Below, in pieces: positions 36,120-47,810 of a DNA stretch of 64,000 bases. The DNA is from Costus lasius (taxonomy: Eukaryota > Streptophyta > Magnoliopsida > Zingiberales > Costaceae): assembly GCA_027563935.2 (NCBI GenBank), contig CM050449.1:72878556-72942555 (forward strand). The letters run 5' to 3'. Position 1 is the first letter of the stretch; each line of letters begins with the position of its first letter. Position numbers and translations under genes: made by a program. The notes below the pieces were generated by a model, which worked only from the letters and a program-made list of their open reading frames with translations, ran no database searches and had not been told where the DNA came from.

Positions 36120-38085
36120 TGTTGGTGTGTATGCCCTGAGACCTAGTATTGGACTATGTTTTGTACTACTTGACATAGATATATATATCATAATGGCATT
36201 GTCATTATCAATGTTTGTCTACATCTGCGATTGTGTACTTACATGATAATGTCCCTGGAGACAGATTGGATCTGTGCTCAAATGGTTGTCCCTAGTCAAT
36301 GTACCTAAGTGGATATGGGACAGCTCTGGTAATTGTGAGACTGGTATGTGGGCTGGTTAGGCACGATGTGCTAACACAGACATATGGGTATATCAGTGGT
36401 GGATATACTGGACCGACCCGCTGTGAGGCTATGACTTGGTGTCATGAGTTATCATCACAAGTGACAGGAGATGCTTTGATCCCTTGACTTGAGGTCATTG
36501 ACCTTTCTGTATGGTTAGGGACATGCTTTGATACAACCTAACACCTCACCGTAGTTGGGAGGTAATAACAGTTGCCATTGAGTATGTCACGACCCATATG
36601 AGAAGGTCAATGGATAGACAGAGGATTTGCCCCTTCCTGAGGGAAGCTTGATATACATGGAGCTCCTCTATGGTTCTATGACTGAGAACCTGATTTAGTC
36701 ATAACTATGTGATTGGGTGAAAACAAGTGATGACACACTTGTTCAATCGGATATCAGTTCGGCAAAGGGACTATAATGCATCTGTACCTAGTTGCGATGA
36801 TGGGGAAGTCGATGTTGATATCCATTCTGATGACATGGGTAGCAACGATGCACTGCTAGGTCCCACTCACTACTTGTGGTGACCTAAGGTCAGCACTGCC
36901 AATGTCAGAGGAACCTATAGGGTCACACACCTTGATACTCGAGTTCTTGTATTGATTGGGAAGCCTTATGATCGAGTTATTGGATAGCTCGGATCTATTT
37001 GGGAGATTTCATCAGCTCTAATGGGCCTGATGAGTTGGAAGAGAGTTATTGGAGCCAAACTTCATTTTTGGCAGGTTGACCCGAAATTGACCAAGATTGG
37101 TCACATTTGGATTAGGGTTGCATTGGATTGGATCCAATTGCTTAATCAACCCATGTAATGAAGTTTGGGCTAGCTCATTACCCAATGAAGCCCAATAACA
37201 AATTGTCATGAAAAATTAATGTGCTAAAGGGTATAATGGGGAGATATCTCCACCCCATTGGCGCATAGGGGCATAATGGGGTGGAGTGGGCGATTTTTCT
37301 TCATTAGGAAGTAAAGGGCGCCTCCCCCTTTGTTCCTTGATGGTAAGCTTGCCTATTAGGCAAGTCTTGGGGCTGATATGGCTAGAAGGACTTCTTAGGA
37401 AGGTCCTTGGTGCATATGGAAAAGGGGAAGAGGTTTATGGTAAAGTCTTGGAGACTTTCTTTACCTCAAACCCAAATTACTCCCTCCCCTTTACCCTAGT
37501 CGCCCCCTTCTTTATGAATTTTGCCCACACCCTATTATTGCCGCCCCCTCTTGCCTCTCTATATATACATGTGTATATGCGAGAGCTAGGCAAGAGACAT
37601 TTTGGCGTGAGCAATAAAAAGGGGCGAAAGCAAGAGGCCTTAGCGAAAGCTTCCTTCTTCCTTCAATTGGCCGCAAGTCTTCTACCTCTTCTACTTCTTA
37701 TCTTGGCACAAGAAGAGCTTGAGCTTGGCGGCATCATCTCCTTCCTTCTCCTTCCTTGGCACCTGATCTTTGAGGGTGGCGGAAGCATAAAAGAAGTAGC
37801 ACAAAGGCTTGGATCTTCTTCCCGAGGCTAGCACTGGGCGAGTGAGAAGAGAGCTCGAGGCATCCGTGTGTGCGAGACTGCAGAGGGTGAACACTTGGGT
37901 GCCTACCTCGACATCGGCTTCAACTTGCTCCTAAGGTATTTACTATCTCATCGTGTCGACCCCCTCGCGAGACGATCATCATTGGGTTTTTGGGACCGGC
38001 CTATTTCGGGGATATTCTTCCGCTGTGCACTTGTCTGTATTTGTAATCTCTGTGAAAAATTATAAAATATCCCTAGGGTTTCCCA
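36120..38085 (+). repeat. D LTR shared by two D copies (1966 bp)
   Basis: Starts TGTTGGTGTGTATGCCC after the polypurine tract of the left D copy and ends GGGTTTCCCA four bases before a primer site that opens a second D copy. It is thus the 3' LTR of one copy and the 5' LTR of the next. It contains a TATA box and, further on, an ORF-like stretch (37286-37831) with no known domain, which I do not regard as a gene. Confidence 0.88.
37560..37568 (+). promoter_or_regulatory. TATA box in D LTR
   Basis: TATATATAC in a GC-richer setting, about 520 bases before the LTR end. The position suits the U3/R boundary of a copia LTR promoter. Confidence 0.5.
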
Positions 38086-38089
38086 ATAG

Positions 38090-38101
38090 TGGTATCAGAG
38101 C
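38090..38101 (+). promoter_or_regulatory. D primer-binding site (tRNA-iMet)
   Basis: TGGTATCAGAGC four bases after the end of the D LTR. Confidence 0.92.
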
Positions 38102-39748
38102 GATTTGCGAGCCTCGAACGATGTACTTTCATGCTTTTCCATGCTCACATGCAATGTTTCAATTTTCGCAAATTGCATGATCACATGGCACATGATTTTT
38201 CTAAGTAGGAAAAATTATAATTTCTTGTTCCTATCATCTTTTCAATCTCTTTTGGAATTTTGGGTTATTTTTCTTGATTGATTTAAGATCAAAGACGCAC
38301 GTAGTTTTGTCAAGTAGGACGGGCATTGTGTTTACGGACTGGCCGGGCCTCTTGATCTGACAAAATTGTCAGCCGATAGGATGTATGAAATCAGCATGAA
38401 AAGTTAATCGCAAATAACCAAAAGATTTGTGAGAAGAAGATGAGGAAAGGAGACTTGTTTTATGAGAAACTAAATTTTTAGATTTTGATTTTTTTCATGA
38501 GCATGTAGAATTGCATGTGTAAATACCTTGTTTGTGCATGATGTTGTGGTCATGAGTCAAGCCCCTTTGCATGCCTGTGATGTATCCTTGTGAGGCCTAC
38601 GTGCCGCTTTTCTTTTTTGCTTATAACTAAGAAGAAGATTAGGGTGGCACATATCACTTGGAGCATTGGTGCATGCATCTCCCATGATGGCGCATGCATG
38701 GTAAGTGGCGCAAGATGGCATGGCCGAACCCCTTTGGTTTATGAGCTAGCCATTTTGGCCCCTTGCATGGTGGCACATCTTCCTTGGAGGAGAACCCATG
38801 GCATTGGTCGAACCTTGGGGTGTGCTTCTAGGGTTTTCCCTAGAACTACCTCTAGGGTTTGAGAGCTAAACCATGGTGTGAAGGACCTTGAAGCCAACCT
38901 TGAAGTCCAAGCTATAGGTTGGCTAGGTTAGATCTAGTTTTAGGGGCTTGAATACTAGGTCAAGAGTTGAACTCCTTTTTGGCATGGATTGGTTTAATGT
39001 CTTGAATGGGCTATGATCACATCATCCTTTTATTAATTTCTTTACAAAAGCTAAAGCATGCCTGTGATGTTTTATCGTTATGCTATCACTATAGGATTGC
39101 ATGCCTATAATGTTAGATATAAGATAAAACTGAGTTGATGAGACCTCAAAAACCCTCACTCAAAATATCAAGTCTAGTAGCCTTCTAATGCGTAGCCCTC
39201 ATCAAGCTATCGATCAGTGGTGTTGTGAACTGTTTCCCACCCTCGTGGGACACACCCACTTAGTTTTAGAAGGTGTGTGGTGACAATGGTTTCCCCAGTC
39301 CAGTTTATTTGGGCGTGCCTTTGCAAGGAAACTCGTTGGCCCTAGGCATAACAGTTGGGAATGAACTTGACTATATTTTCATATGTGCAGGGGACATGAT
39401 GAAACTCTAGAGGCATCGTTGAGAGGTTAGAGTTTCATGCTGTATCCAGCCCTCGCTGGACATGGAATGCCTAGACTGTCTCAATAAGGGGAAATGCTTA
39501 GAGTAATCAGCCGGCGTGCCCACCTTAAGAAGCATGGGTCACTTTGTGCATCTCATCCCACCCTTGTGGGACGCGAAGCCTCATGTGGAATATGGATCCC
39601 ATCTCACTAGGAAATCTCGCATTTCCCGATTGACTTTGTGGGTTGTCAATTCGATTAAAATAGTGGGAGCCATGATCATTTAAAACAAGTCCAGATTAAA
39701 TGATCTGAAAGTAGTACTAATCTGGTGTTTCTTGGTTGTTGTAGAACA
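38102..39748 (+). other. D untranslated leader
   Basis: About 1.65 kb between primer site and gag. No conserved ORF. General layout, and some phrases such as the TGGGATCCA block before gag, parallel the A/B/E leaders. Confidence 0.7.
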
Positions 39749-40319
39749 ATGGCTGTGAACAATGGCAGATGGTCACTGCGATCTACCATGGAAAGGGATA
39801 AGTTGGTTGGATCCAACTTACTAGATTGGTATATGAACTTGAGAAATGTGCTCAAGCTCGAGAGGAAGCTCTATGTCCTTGAGCAGCCTATTCCTGAGTC
39901 AATTCCATGCTCGGCCTCAGTAGATGAGAAAGATATTTATGATAAGTATCAGGCTGATACTTTAGAGGTTTCTAATTTGATGATAACCAACATGTTGCCC
40001 GTGTTAAGAGGGCAATATGAATCTAAGAGTGCCTCTGAGATTATTTCTAATCTAAGGTAGCTCTTTGATGAATTAGTTGAGCTCAACCCTCCTATAGTAG
40101 ACATTCAATGTGTTGAGCCGAAAGGCTTAACTAAGACATTGAAAATAAAGACAAGAAGAGTCAGGAATAACAAGTGCTACTCATGTGGAGGACCACCTCA
40201 CATGGTAAAGGACATAGTGCGACTTCAGAATGAGAAGAAGAGAGGTAAGACTTCGTCTTCATGCTCAGGTATTTATGTTACTGAAGTCAACCTTTCTACT
40301 TCATGTCATGGGTATTGGA
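39749..40319 (+). pseudogene. gag: Copia D, right copy: gag remnant
   Basis: Starts at ATG 39749 after a leader ending like the A/B family. The N-terminal capsid part aligns with B gag (LLDWYMNLRNVLKLERKLYVLE). TAG at 40058-40060 ends the frame, and a long middle part of the capsid is missing compared with B. The zinc knuckle reads CX2CX4H but lacks the last Cys. A further frameshift lies before the protease motif. Element E interrupts the sequence at 40320. Confidence 0.82.
40315..40319. repeat. Target-site duplication of E, left copy
   Basis: TTGGA before E, repeated at 49543-49547. It lies in the protease motif of element D, whose codons continue on the other side. Confidence 0.95.
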
Positions 40320-42051
40320 TGATGGAACCCTTTCAAGAGGGGAGCGCAAACCCTATTGTGAGAAGAACCCCTTTCATGAGGGGGGCGCAAGTCATATCTT
40401 TCTTTCTCATAGCAGCGGAATTAGGGTTTCCACATAAGATCGCATTCTATACTTTCATATAATCAACTTGAATAACAAGTGAGAGATTCGTTACCATGGC
40501 CATGGGAAGGAGTCGGCTTGGAAGCTAGAGAACAATAGGGTTCTCCTCCAAAGTGTGCCACACACAAGAAGAAAAATGGCCTACACCTTGTCGTCCTTGT
40601 GCTAGCAAGGCTTCAAGGTTCTTTGCCGTATGGAAGGGAGAGAATAGCTTGCTTGGCGAGACTCCTTTTCCTTGTCTTCGTCCTTGTCGTGCTTCACCGA
40701 AAATTGGAGAAGCCTTCACAAGCGCATTCAACAAGTGAGTAACCTCCCACACTTATGTGGAGGCGTTACACACATCCCATTTGAAAACCGAATTCCAAAT
40801 ATGGAATGTGTTGAAGGCTTAAGCGTTCACGCCAAGTGAACCAAGCCCTTAACTCACCTTACATGAACCATGCGCTCATCCATGAGCCGGTTCAATGTCG
40901 GTTTGGTCCAAGACCAATTAACCCAAGCCAAGCCAATAAATGGTCTAGACCATCTATGAACCTAATGGTTCAAGATCTAACCGTTCATCTCCTGATGCTC
41001 TTGATCTCACCGATCTAGCATCATCTCTCTCGATCGAAGCTTACCGATCTCAAGCCCTAATCAATCAAACATGATCAGACCAGATCTCACTTACAATCAG
41101 AGATTAAATCCCTTTAAACTGAACCCAAACAATTCAGTCCACACGATCTTACTCAAGTAAGCCATATCTCCAATTTGTGCGACCCTGAGGGTTTCCTTTA
41201 AATGTCGGTAACGATAACTCACGTTATCACGATCAGTGAGGGGTATCTAGCAACACATCACTGTCTCCCGATATAAAGGAAAGAGTCTTCCAAGACTACT
41301 CCCAAACCATAGCACAAGTGTGAATCAAACTCACGAGGCATGCATGTTTCCTTTGCCACTGGATGTTCTTATTGGACAAGCATGTCAAGCCTGTAACTCC
41401 AATACTATGAGCATGATTAGATCAGATGAACACTGTCATCTGGGTATGGCCATACACTTTCTCAATCATCTCTTATAGAGGGGGGGCCCCATTAGAACAT
41501 CACACTCCCTGAACAAGGAGACGGCAATCCTTTATCTATCACAAGTGCCCTAACCTGACTCAAGCTCACCATCCAAGATAGTCTATAATCATTATGTTTC
41601 AAATGATATTGAACTACCTCAAAACAATGACAATCATCATTTAGAAACACAAGTGATCTCAAGTCAAAGGACATGTGCCACTTGCTGCTTACAAGGATCA
41701 TTCACATTGTGACAAGCAATGGAATATCCCAGTAGGGTCTGTCCAGTACATCCAATGTACCCATGAGTCTACATCTTATTCCATGCTCGAAGCATCCTAT
41801 AGGAGTAGCACTCATATCAGTCTCAATCATATCAAGGCTGTCTCATGTTCACCAAGATATCTCGACTAAGGACTTATAGCCTGTCAGCCTAGCTGAACAG
41901 CTTTGAGACATTATTCAGAAGTACACTTATTACAGCAGACAAGGTAACAACCTGAATAATAACCATGCCTTTTATAAACATAAAAGTTTATTACATGATA
42001 CTTTTACAATCCCAAGGCCTCAAACATTAGCCTTAAGGGCATACCCCAACA
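40320..42051 (-). repeat. E 3' LTR (1732 bp)
   Basis: Minus-strand start TGTTGGGGTATGCCC at 42051; the end at 40320 is GGGTTCCATCA. Near its end (plus 40325-40390) two similar blocks of about 45 bases with CCC(C)TTTCA and GAGGGG pair as hairpins and lengthen this LTR relative to A and B. Confidence 0.95.
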
Positions 42052-42062
42052 ATCTCCCACTT
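42052..42062 (-). other. E polypurine tract
   Basis: AAGTGGGAGAT on the minus strand, directly before the 3' LTR. Confidence 0.85.
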
Positions 42063-42071
42063 GCACTTAAT

Positions 42072-45000
42072 CTAATGGTTGAGAAATCTCAAACCCATAT
42101 TATTACAGTGCTTCTCATGCTTCTGCTGCGCCAGAGGCTTGGTAAGCGGGTCTGCCAGATTGTCATCTGTATGAACCTTGCATATTTTGATCTCGCCACG
42201 ATCAATGATCTCCCGGATCAAGTGAAACCGTCTCTGTATGTGCTTGGACTTCTGGTGCGACCGCGGTTCCTTTGCTTGTGCGATGGCTCCAGTGTTATCA
42301 CAGAAGATAACCAAAGGATCAGCACTCGAAGGAACGACACCAAGTTCTCTCACGAACTTACGAATCCACACTGCCTCCTTGGATGCTTCCGAGGCTGCAA
42401 CATACTCGGCTTCTGTTGTGGAATCAGCAACAGTTGACTGTTTGAAACTCTTCCACACCACTGCTCCACCATTCAAGCTAAAAATATAGCCTGACTGCGA
42501 TCGGAAATCATCCTGGTCCGACTGGAACGAAGCGTCAGTATATCCCTCTATACTGAGTTCTTCCTGACCACCATATATCAAGAACATATCTTTGGTCCTC
42601 CGCAGATATTTTAAAATGTTCTTGACCGCAATCCAGTGCGCCAAACCTGGATTACTTTGGAATCGACTGGTCACGCTTAACCCGTAAGCGACGTCTGGGC
42701 GAGTACATAACATCGCATACATAATGGACCCAATAGCCGAAGCATAAGGCGTATTGTCCATTTCATCTTTCTCAGTCTGTGTTTGTGGACACTGACTCTT
42801 TGAAAGATTCAGACCATGTCTGACTGGAAGATATCCACGTTTAGAATTCTCTAAATGGAATCTCTCCAGGACCTTATCGATGTAAGTGCTCTGGCACAGC
42901 CCGAGAAGCCTTTTAGATCTATCCCGGTAGATCTTCACACCTAATACATAGGCTGCTTCTCCTAAATCTTTCATCTGGAAACATTTTCCTAACCATGCCT
43001 TAACAGCATGCAGTTCAGGAATATCATTTCCAATGATTAAGATATCATCGACGTAGAGGATTAGGAATGTAATTACGCTCCCACTAAACCTCTTATATAC
43101 ACACGGGTCATCTTCGTTCTTGATGAAACCAAACTCAGAGATTGATTCATCAAAACGAATATTCCAGCTTCTTGATGCTTGTTTAAGTCCATAAATGGAC
43201 TTCTTTAACTTGCATATTTTATGACGATCTGCTGGATTAGTGAAACCTTCCGGTTGTGTCATATACACATCCTCATCCAGATTTCCATTAAGGAAAGCTG
43301 TTTTCACATCCATCTGCCAGATCTCATAATCGTAATATGCTGCTATCGCGAAAAGAATCCGAATAGACTTAAACATGGCTACAGGTGAGAAAGTTTCATC
43401 ATAATCTATCCCGTAGATTTGTTTGAAACCTTTCGCAACTAGCCTGCCTTTATAGGTAACCACGTTACCATCCATGTCAATCTTCTTCTTGAAGATCCAT
43501 TTACAGCCTACAGGGATTACTCCCGGAGGCGGATCAACCAAATCCCAGACTTGGTTATCTGACATGGAGTCCATCTCGGCTCGCATAGCTTCAAGCCATC
43601 TAGCTGACTCCGGTCCACTGACCGCATTCGCATAAGTGAGGGGTTCATCATTATCAATGATGTAGACTCCGTCATAGCGCTCAGGCTGTCGACGGATCCT
43701 ACCCGATCTTCGCGGTTCCCGTGATATTTGAGCCTCAGGTTGCTCAATAACCTGATTTACCGGCTCAGGCTCATCCAACTGTGCTTGACTACTTTGTCCT
43801 TCCTCTGGAATCTCATCCAGCTTTATTTCTCTCCCACTGGCCTCTTGCAGAAGAAACTCCTTCTCAAGAAATATGGCCGTCCGAGCAACAAAAACCTTGT
43901 TCTCCTTGGGATCGTAGAAATAATAACCCTTAGTTTCCTTAGGGTAACCGACAAAGATACATTTCTCAGATCTGCTCTCCAGTTTCCCAGAGGCGAGCTT
44001 TTTGACATAAGCCTCGCAACCCCAGATCCTGATAAATGTCAAGCTTGGCTGTTTCCCATACCATAGTTCATATGGCGTCTTTGAAACTGCCTTGGATGGC
44101 ACTCGGTTTAGTACCTTTGCAGCTGTTTCCAGTGCAAAACCCCAAAAGGAGTATGGAAGAGTAGCCTGACTCATCATAGAACGAACCATGTCTAGTAACG
44201 TTCTATTTCTCCTCTCGGACACACCATTCCATTGCGGTGTTCCTGGCGGAGTGAGCTGTGAGATAATCCCACACTCCTTCAGATAGCCAGTAAACGTATG
44301 ACTCAGGTATTCTCCACCTCGATCAGAACGAAGTGCCTTGATATTTCGGCCTAACTGATTTTGTACTTCATTTTTGAACTCTTTGAACTTGTCAAAAGAT
44401 TCACTTTTATGTCTCATTAAATAGACATACCCATACCTACTGAAATCATCAGTAAAGGTAATGAAGTACTGATAGCCACCTCTGGCATGTTTACTAAATG
44501 GCCCACACACATCACTGTGTATAAGGTCAAGTAAACCTGAAGTCCTTTGACCTTTGTTAGAAAAAGGTGACTTCGTCATTTTACCCATCAAACAAGCTTT
44601 GCATGTATCAATCTCCTCATAGGAGAATGATCCCAGCAGTCCATGATCATGCAACCGCTTAATGCGCTTCTCGTTTATATGGCCTAAACGACTATGCCAT
44701 AGCAAGGTGCTGTCATCAGCATACTTGGCTTTCTTATTATCAATGTTTTGTATAGAATTTTCCATGTCCAACATGTATAACCCATTGTTAATTGAACCAG
44801 TTGCATACACAATATTATCATGAGATAAAACACACTCTGAAATATTGCATTCAAAGGCAAATCCTTTCCTGACAAGAGCAGGAATAGAGATAATATTCTT
44901 GGTAATACTCGGTACAAAATAACAATTGTTTAATTCTAATACAACGCCAGATGGTAAAGAAATGAAATAGTCTCCTACAGCAACAGCAGCAACCCGTGCC

Positions 45001-45266
45001 CCGTTTCCAACTCGTAGGTCTACCTCATGCTGTCCCACCTGCCTTCTTCTCTTGAGTTCCTGTACATTTGAACAAATGTGAACTCCACATGCAGTGTCCA
45101 ACACCCATGAAATGGTAGAAGAAGATAACATGACCTCAGTCACATATATACCTGAGCCAGAAGCGATGCTTCCCCTCTTATCTCCTTGGAGCGCTTTACA
45201 GTCCTTTTTCCAGTGACCCTGCTGGCCACAGTGGAAACACCTGTTATCCTTCGACCGCTTCACCTT
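42072..45266 (-). CDS. pol: E nucleocapsid-pol frame, open throughout
   Basis: Open for about 1064 codons to TAG. Counting from the GTG at 45263: zinc knuckle with C9, C12, H17, C22; protease with Asp56-Thr-Ala; integrase with an HHCC finger (SRLGHIN to CKACLMG) and a DDE core (HSDVCGPF, SDRGGEY, NGVSERRNR); reverse transcriptase with CKWIFKKKIDMDG and YVDD at 737-740; RNase H with YTDASFQSD, TTEAEY and CDNTGAIAQAK. All catalytic motifs look complete. The frame has no ATG near its head; it continues the gag frame after one TAG, so it needs readthrough or is disabled by that stop. It would copy and integrate element DNA. Confidence 0.95.
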   Translation of the reverse strand, partial: KVKRSKDNRCFHCGQQGHWKKDCKALQGDKRGSIASGSGIYVTEVMLSSSTISWVLDTACGVHICSNVQELKRRRQVGQHEVDLRVGNGARVAAVAVGDYFISLPSGVVLELNNCYFVPSITKNIISIPALVRKGFAFECNISECVLSHDNIVYATGSINNGLYMLDMENSIQNIDNKKAKYADDSTLLWHSRLGHINEKRIKRLHDHGLLGSFSYEEIDTCKACLMGKMTKSPFSNKGQRTSGLLDLIHSDVCGPFSKHARGGYQYFITFTDDFSRYGYVYLMRHKSESFDKFKEFKNEVQNQLGRNIKALRSDRGGEYLSHTFTGYLKECGIISQLTPPGTPQWNGVSERRNRTLLDMVRSMMSQATLPYSFWGFALETAAKVLNRVPSKAVSKTPYELWYGKQPSLTFIRIWGCEAYVKKLASGKLESRSEKCIFVGYPKETKGYYFYDPKENKVFVARTAIFLEKEFLLQEASGREIKLDEIPEEGQSSQAQLDEPEPVNQVIEQPEAQISREPRRSGRIRRQPERYDGVYIIDNDEPLTYANAVSGPESARWLEAMRAEMDSMSDNQVWDLVDPPPGVIPVGCKWIFKKKIDMDGNVVTYKGRLVAKGFKQIYGIDYDETFSPVAMFKSIRILFAIAAYYDYEIWQMDVKTAFLNGNLDEDVYMTQPEGFTNPADRHKICKLKKSIYGLKQASRSWNIRFDESISEFGFIKNEDDPCVYKRFSGSVITFLILYVDDILIIGNDIPELHAVKAWLGKCFQMKDLGEAAYVLGVKIYRDRSKRLLGLCQSTYIDKVLERFHLENSKRGYLPVRHGLNLSKSQCPQTQTEKDEMDNTPYASAIGSIMYAMLCTRPDVAYGLSVTSRFQSNPGLAHWIAVKNILKYLRRTKDMFLIYGGQEELSIEGYTDASFQSDQDDFRSQSGYIFSLNGGAVVWKSFKQSTVADSTTEAEYVAASEASKEAVWIRKFVRELGVVPSSADPLVIFCDNTGAIAQAKEPRSHQKSKHIQRRFHLIREIIDRGEIKICKVHTDDNLADPLTKPLAQQKHEKHCNNMGLRFLNH

Positions 45267-45956
45267 CTATTTCAGGGCCTTGCTGTAATTCTTGACAGGG
45301 GCCTTGCCCTTCTTCCCCTTCTTCTTGTTCCTAGAAGGAACCATCAAGACAGAGGTTGAAGGCTTACCCTTCAGAGTTTCCTCAGTGGTCAAGAGCATAT
45401 TCAGCAGCTCTGCCGGCGTACAATCGATCTTGTTCATATTAAAGTTAATAATGAACGCATCGAAAGAGGGCGGAAGAGACTGCAGAATAATGTCCACAGC
45501 AAGCTCCTGGTTGATGGTATGCCCCAGTTTCTCCAGAGCCTCCTTGTGCCCAATCATCTTGAGCACGTGAGCTCCCACTGGGCTCCCTTCAGCCAGTTTG
45601 CTCTGAAAGAAGAGCTTCGTCAGATTATAGCGTTCTGTCCTCGCCTGTGCAGCATACAGCATCTTGAGGTTCGCTATAATCTCTATAGCCGACATATCCT
45701 CATGCTGACGCTGCAGCGGTGGCGTCATAGACGCTAGCATCAGGCAAGCGACATCAATGCTATCATTGACGTGCTTTTCGTAGGCATCCCGAACCGCCCT
45801 TGCGGCGTTCGGAGCGGGCTGCGGCGGTATCGCCGTCTCGAGGACATACAGTTTCCTCTCTGCCTTAAGAACAATCTTAAGGTGTCCGAACCAGTCAGAG
45901 AAGTTCGGCCCAGCAAACTTCTCCCTTTCCAGTAGGGATCGCACATTGAAGCTCAT
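45267..45956 (-). CDS. gag: E gag, ends at a TAG before the zinc knuckle
   Basis: 229 residues from ATG 45956, a UBN2-type Ty1/copia capsid protein. Capsid motifs: GPNFSDWFGHLKIVLKAE, NLKMLYAAQART, AVDIILQSLPPSFD. The C-terminal linker is rich in Lys and Gly. It ends at TAG 45267-45269, where B and A read CAA in a Leu-Lys-Gln-Lys stretch, immediately before the zinc knuckle. The protein therefore lacks its RNA-binding knuckle unless the stop is read through. The rest of gag-pol is intact and in the same frame. Confidence 0.93.
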   Translation of the reverse strand: MSFNVRSLLEREKFAGPNFSDWFGHLKIVLKAERKLYVLETAIPPQPAPNAARAVRDAYEKHVNDSIDVACLMLASMTPPLQRQHEDMSAIEIIANLKMLYAAQARTERYNLTKLFFQSKLAEGSPVGAHVLKMIGHKEALEKLGHTINQELAVDIILQSLPPSFDAFIINFNMNKIDCTPAELLNMLLTTEETLKGKPSTSVLMVPSRNKKKGKKGKAPVKNYSKALK

Positions 45957-47796
45957 GGTGTTCGTTGCTGCAGGAATCTACAACAAGCAAGAACAGCAAG
46001 GTCAGTATCAATGTTTCAGAATCAATCCAGGACTTAAGAAAGATTCTTTTCTCACTATTTTGTCTGACTGAAAAATCCAGTAAACAGTCCGAAAGAGTAA
46101 ACACTCTTTTAGTGAGATGGGATCCAGATTTCATACTTGGTCTCCGCGTCCCGCTCAGGCGAGATAAGATGCACAGAGATGACAAGCACTAGTTTCTGGT
46201 AGGCTGTCCCAGCCAATCGCCAACCCGTGCGATTCCCCTTCATCTTGGCAATCCAGCAGACTGTGCCAACTGAGTTGGTACAACACAGTCTCTGATCCCA
46301 GAGATGGCTGCCTCCATGTGCTACCATATGCGCCACATATGTAGTCTACATGGTCAAGCTGACCTGACCTACTCCCTGGACCACCACGTGCTATGCTGAG
46401 CAACGAGAGGGGATAAATCCCAACTCTGTAACACGCAGGTGAAATCCAGCACCGTCTGAAGATAGATGGACGTGCCCACTGAGTGGGTTCAACACGGCTC
46501 CAACGATAGTCAGAAAGGTGAGGTTTCGCGTCAGAAGGCTTACGAGCTTGATATGTTAGCGTTGGATTTTAACGGTCTTTTATCTTCTTACTATCAGGCA
46601 TGTCCTATGGCTATAGCAGAAGATAAACATAAATATGCAATTCTAATTATTAGCAATAAGTAGAAAGCATGATCTTATGTGGTAAAAGCCCATGAACCCT
46701 AGTAAGACCTTAATATTACTTAAGTCTTCACTTGAGCTTCATGGCATCTCATCTGGTCCAACCCAGTGCCCTAGCGCCAAGAGCACCTCAGGTGCACCAC
46801 CAGGTGAATGCCCCACTTGGATGTGTGCCTTTGTTCTTGTCTAATCAAAGTACATTTGATCTATCTAGACAAGGTTGACTCGCAGGTCAACAACATATTA
46901 TAAATTAAGTACAATGTGATTCGCAGATCACAAATTAATTTACAATTTTTAAGTCCAGGCACGCAGGCCCCAGCACAGCACACAATTGGGCAACCCACAT
47001 AAGACTAAATAAACAAGCATATGGTTCAATCAACATGTGATCCAATCATCTTGAAATTAAAAGTTTTGAAAAACCCCATGGCTTCAATTTTAATTTCCTT
47101 ATGAGCCCTACAACCTTACAATGGTCCATTGATAGGGATCCACTCATCCATCTAGTTAGATCCTGTGCCCTTGCATGCACCGAGTCCTAACTGACCCGAG
47201 TTGACCTAATGGTCAACCATGCATGCCCCAAAGGCTGAACCACCTTCAAGAGGTTTGGCAAGCGGGTGTGACCCCGGGCCTAACTCAAGAGTGTTCACTG
47301 GTTGTCTCAACCAGACCTCGCTACACGCCTAAGATGCAATCGACCTATGGCCACCTAGTGCTTGCGCACAGGTGCCATCTGGTCGATCCATCTAGACTGT
47401 CAGATGGTCTGATCAGACTAATGGATCTAACCTAGAGGTGACTTCAGCCCCATCAACCCATCTAAGGGTTTATAGTAGATGCATATAGATCTAAATGTTT
47501 GCGCGCAAGTAGGTATAAGATTTGATGAAATATCATTCAACCATTCAACATACTTATCATGCGCCAACACAACAACATGCGCAACTCATGAAGAAACATA
47601 CATCTTGCGCAACTCATGAAGAAACATACATCTTGCGCAACTCATGAAGAAACATACATCTAAGTTCTAAACTAGCATGTAGGTTTCGGCATGTAAGCAA
47701 TCACCTTTAGATCTATTCACAAACATATTCATGGATCAAACATGATGATCTACTCATTAGAACCGCAAGCAATCATATGAAAAAGTATAGATTCCC
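45957..47796 (-). other. E long untranslated leader
   Basis: About 1.84 kb, collinear with the A and B leaders, without a conserved ORF. It contains a perfect three-fold 28-base repeat absent from A and B (47578-47661). Confidence 0.8.
47578..47661 (-). repeat. Perfect 3 x 28 bp tandem repeat in E leader
   Basis: Three identical units starting TGCGCAACTCATGAAG on the plus strand at 47578, 47606 and 47634. They lie about 140-220 bases downstream of the primer site in element orientation. The A and B leaders do not show the triplication at this place. Confidence 0.92.
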
Positions 47797-47808
47797 GCTC
47801 TGATACCA
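47797..47808 (-). promoter_or_regulatory. E primer-binding site (tRNA-iMet)
   Basis: TGGTATCAGAGC on the minus strand, two bases after the end of the 5' LTR at 47811. Confidence 0.95.
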
Positions 47809-47810
47809 AT

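Noticed and set aside
37286..37831. 181-codon open frame inside the D LTR
   Set aside because: No known domain, unusual composition, and it lies wholly in LTR sequence across the TATA box; a chance frame.
47578..47661. CRISPR-like spaced repeats
   Set aside because: The three units are directly adjacent with no spacers and lie in a retrotransposon leader of a plant genome.
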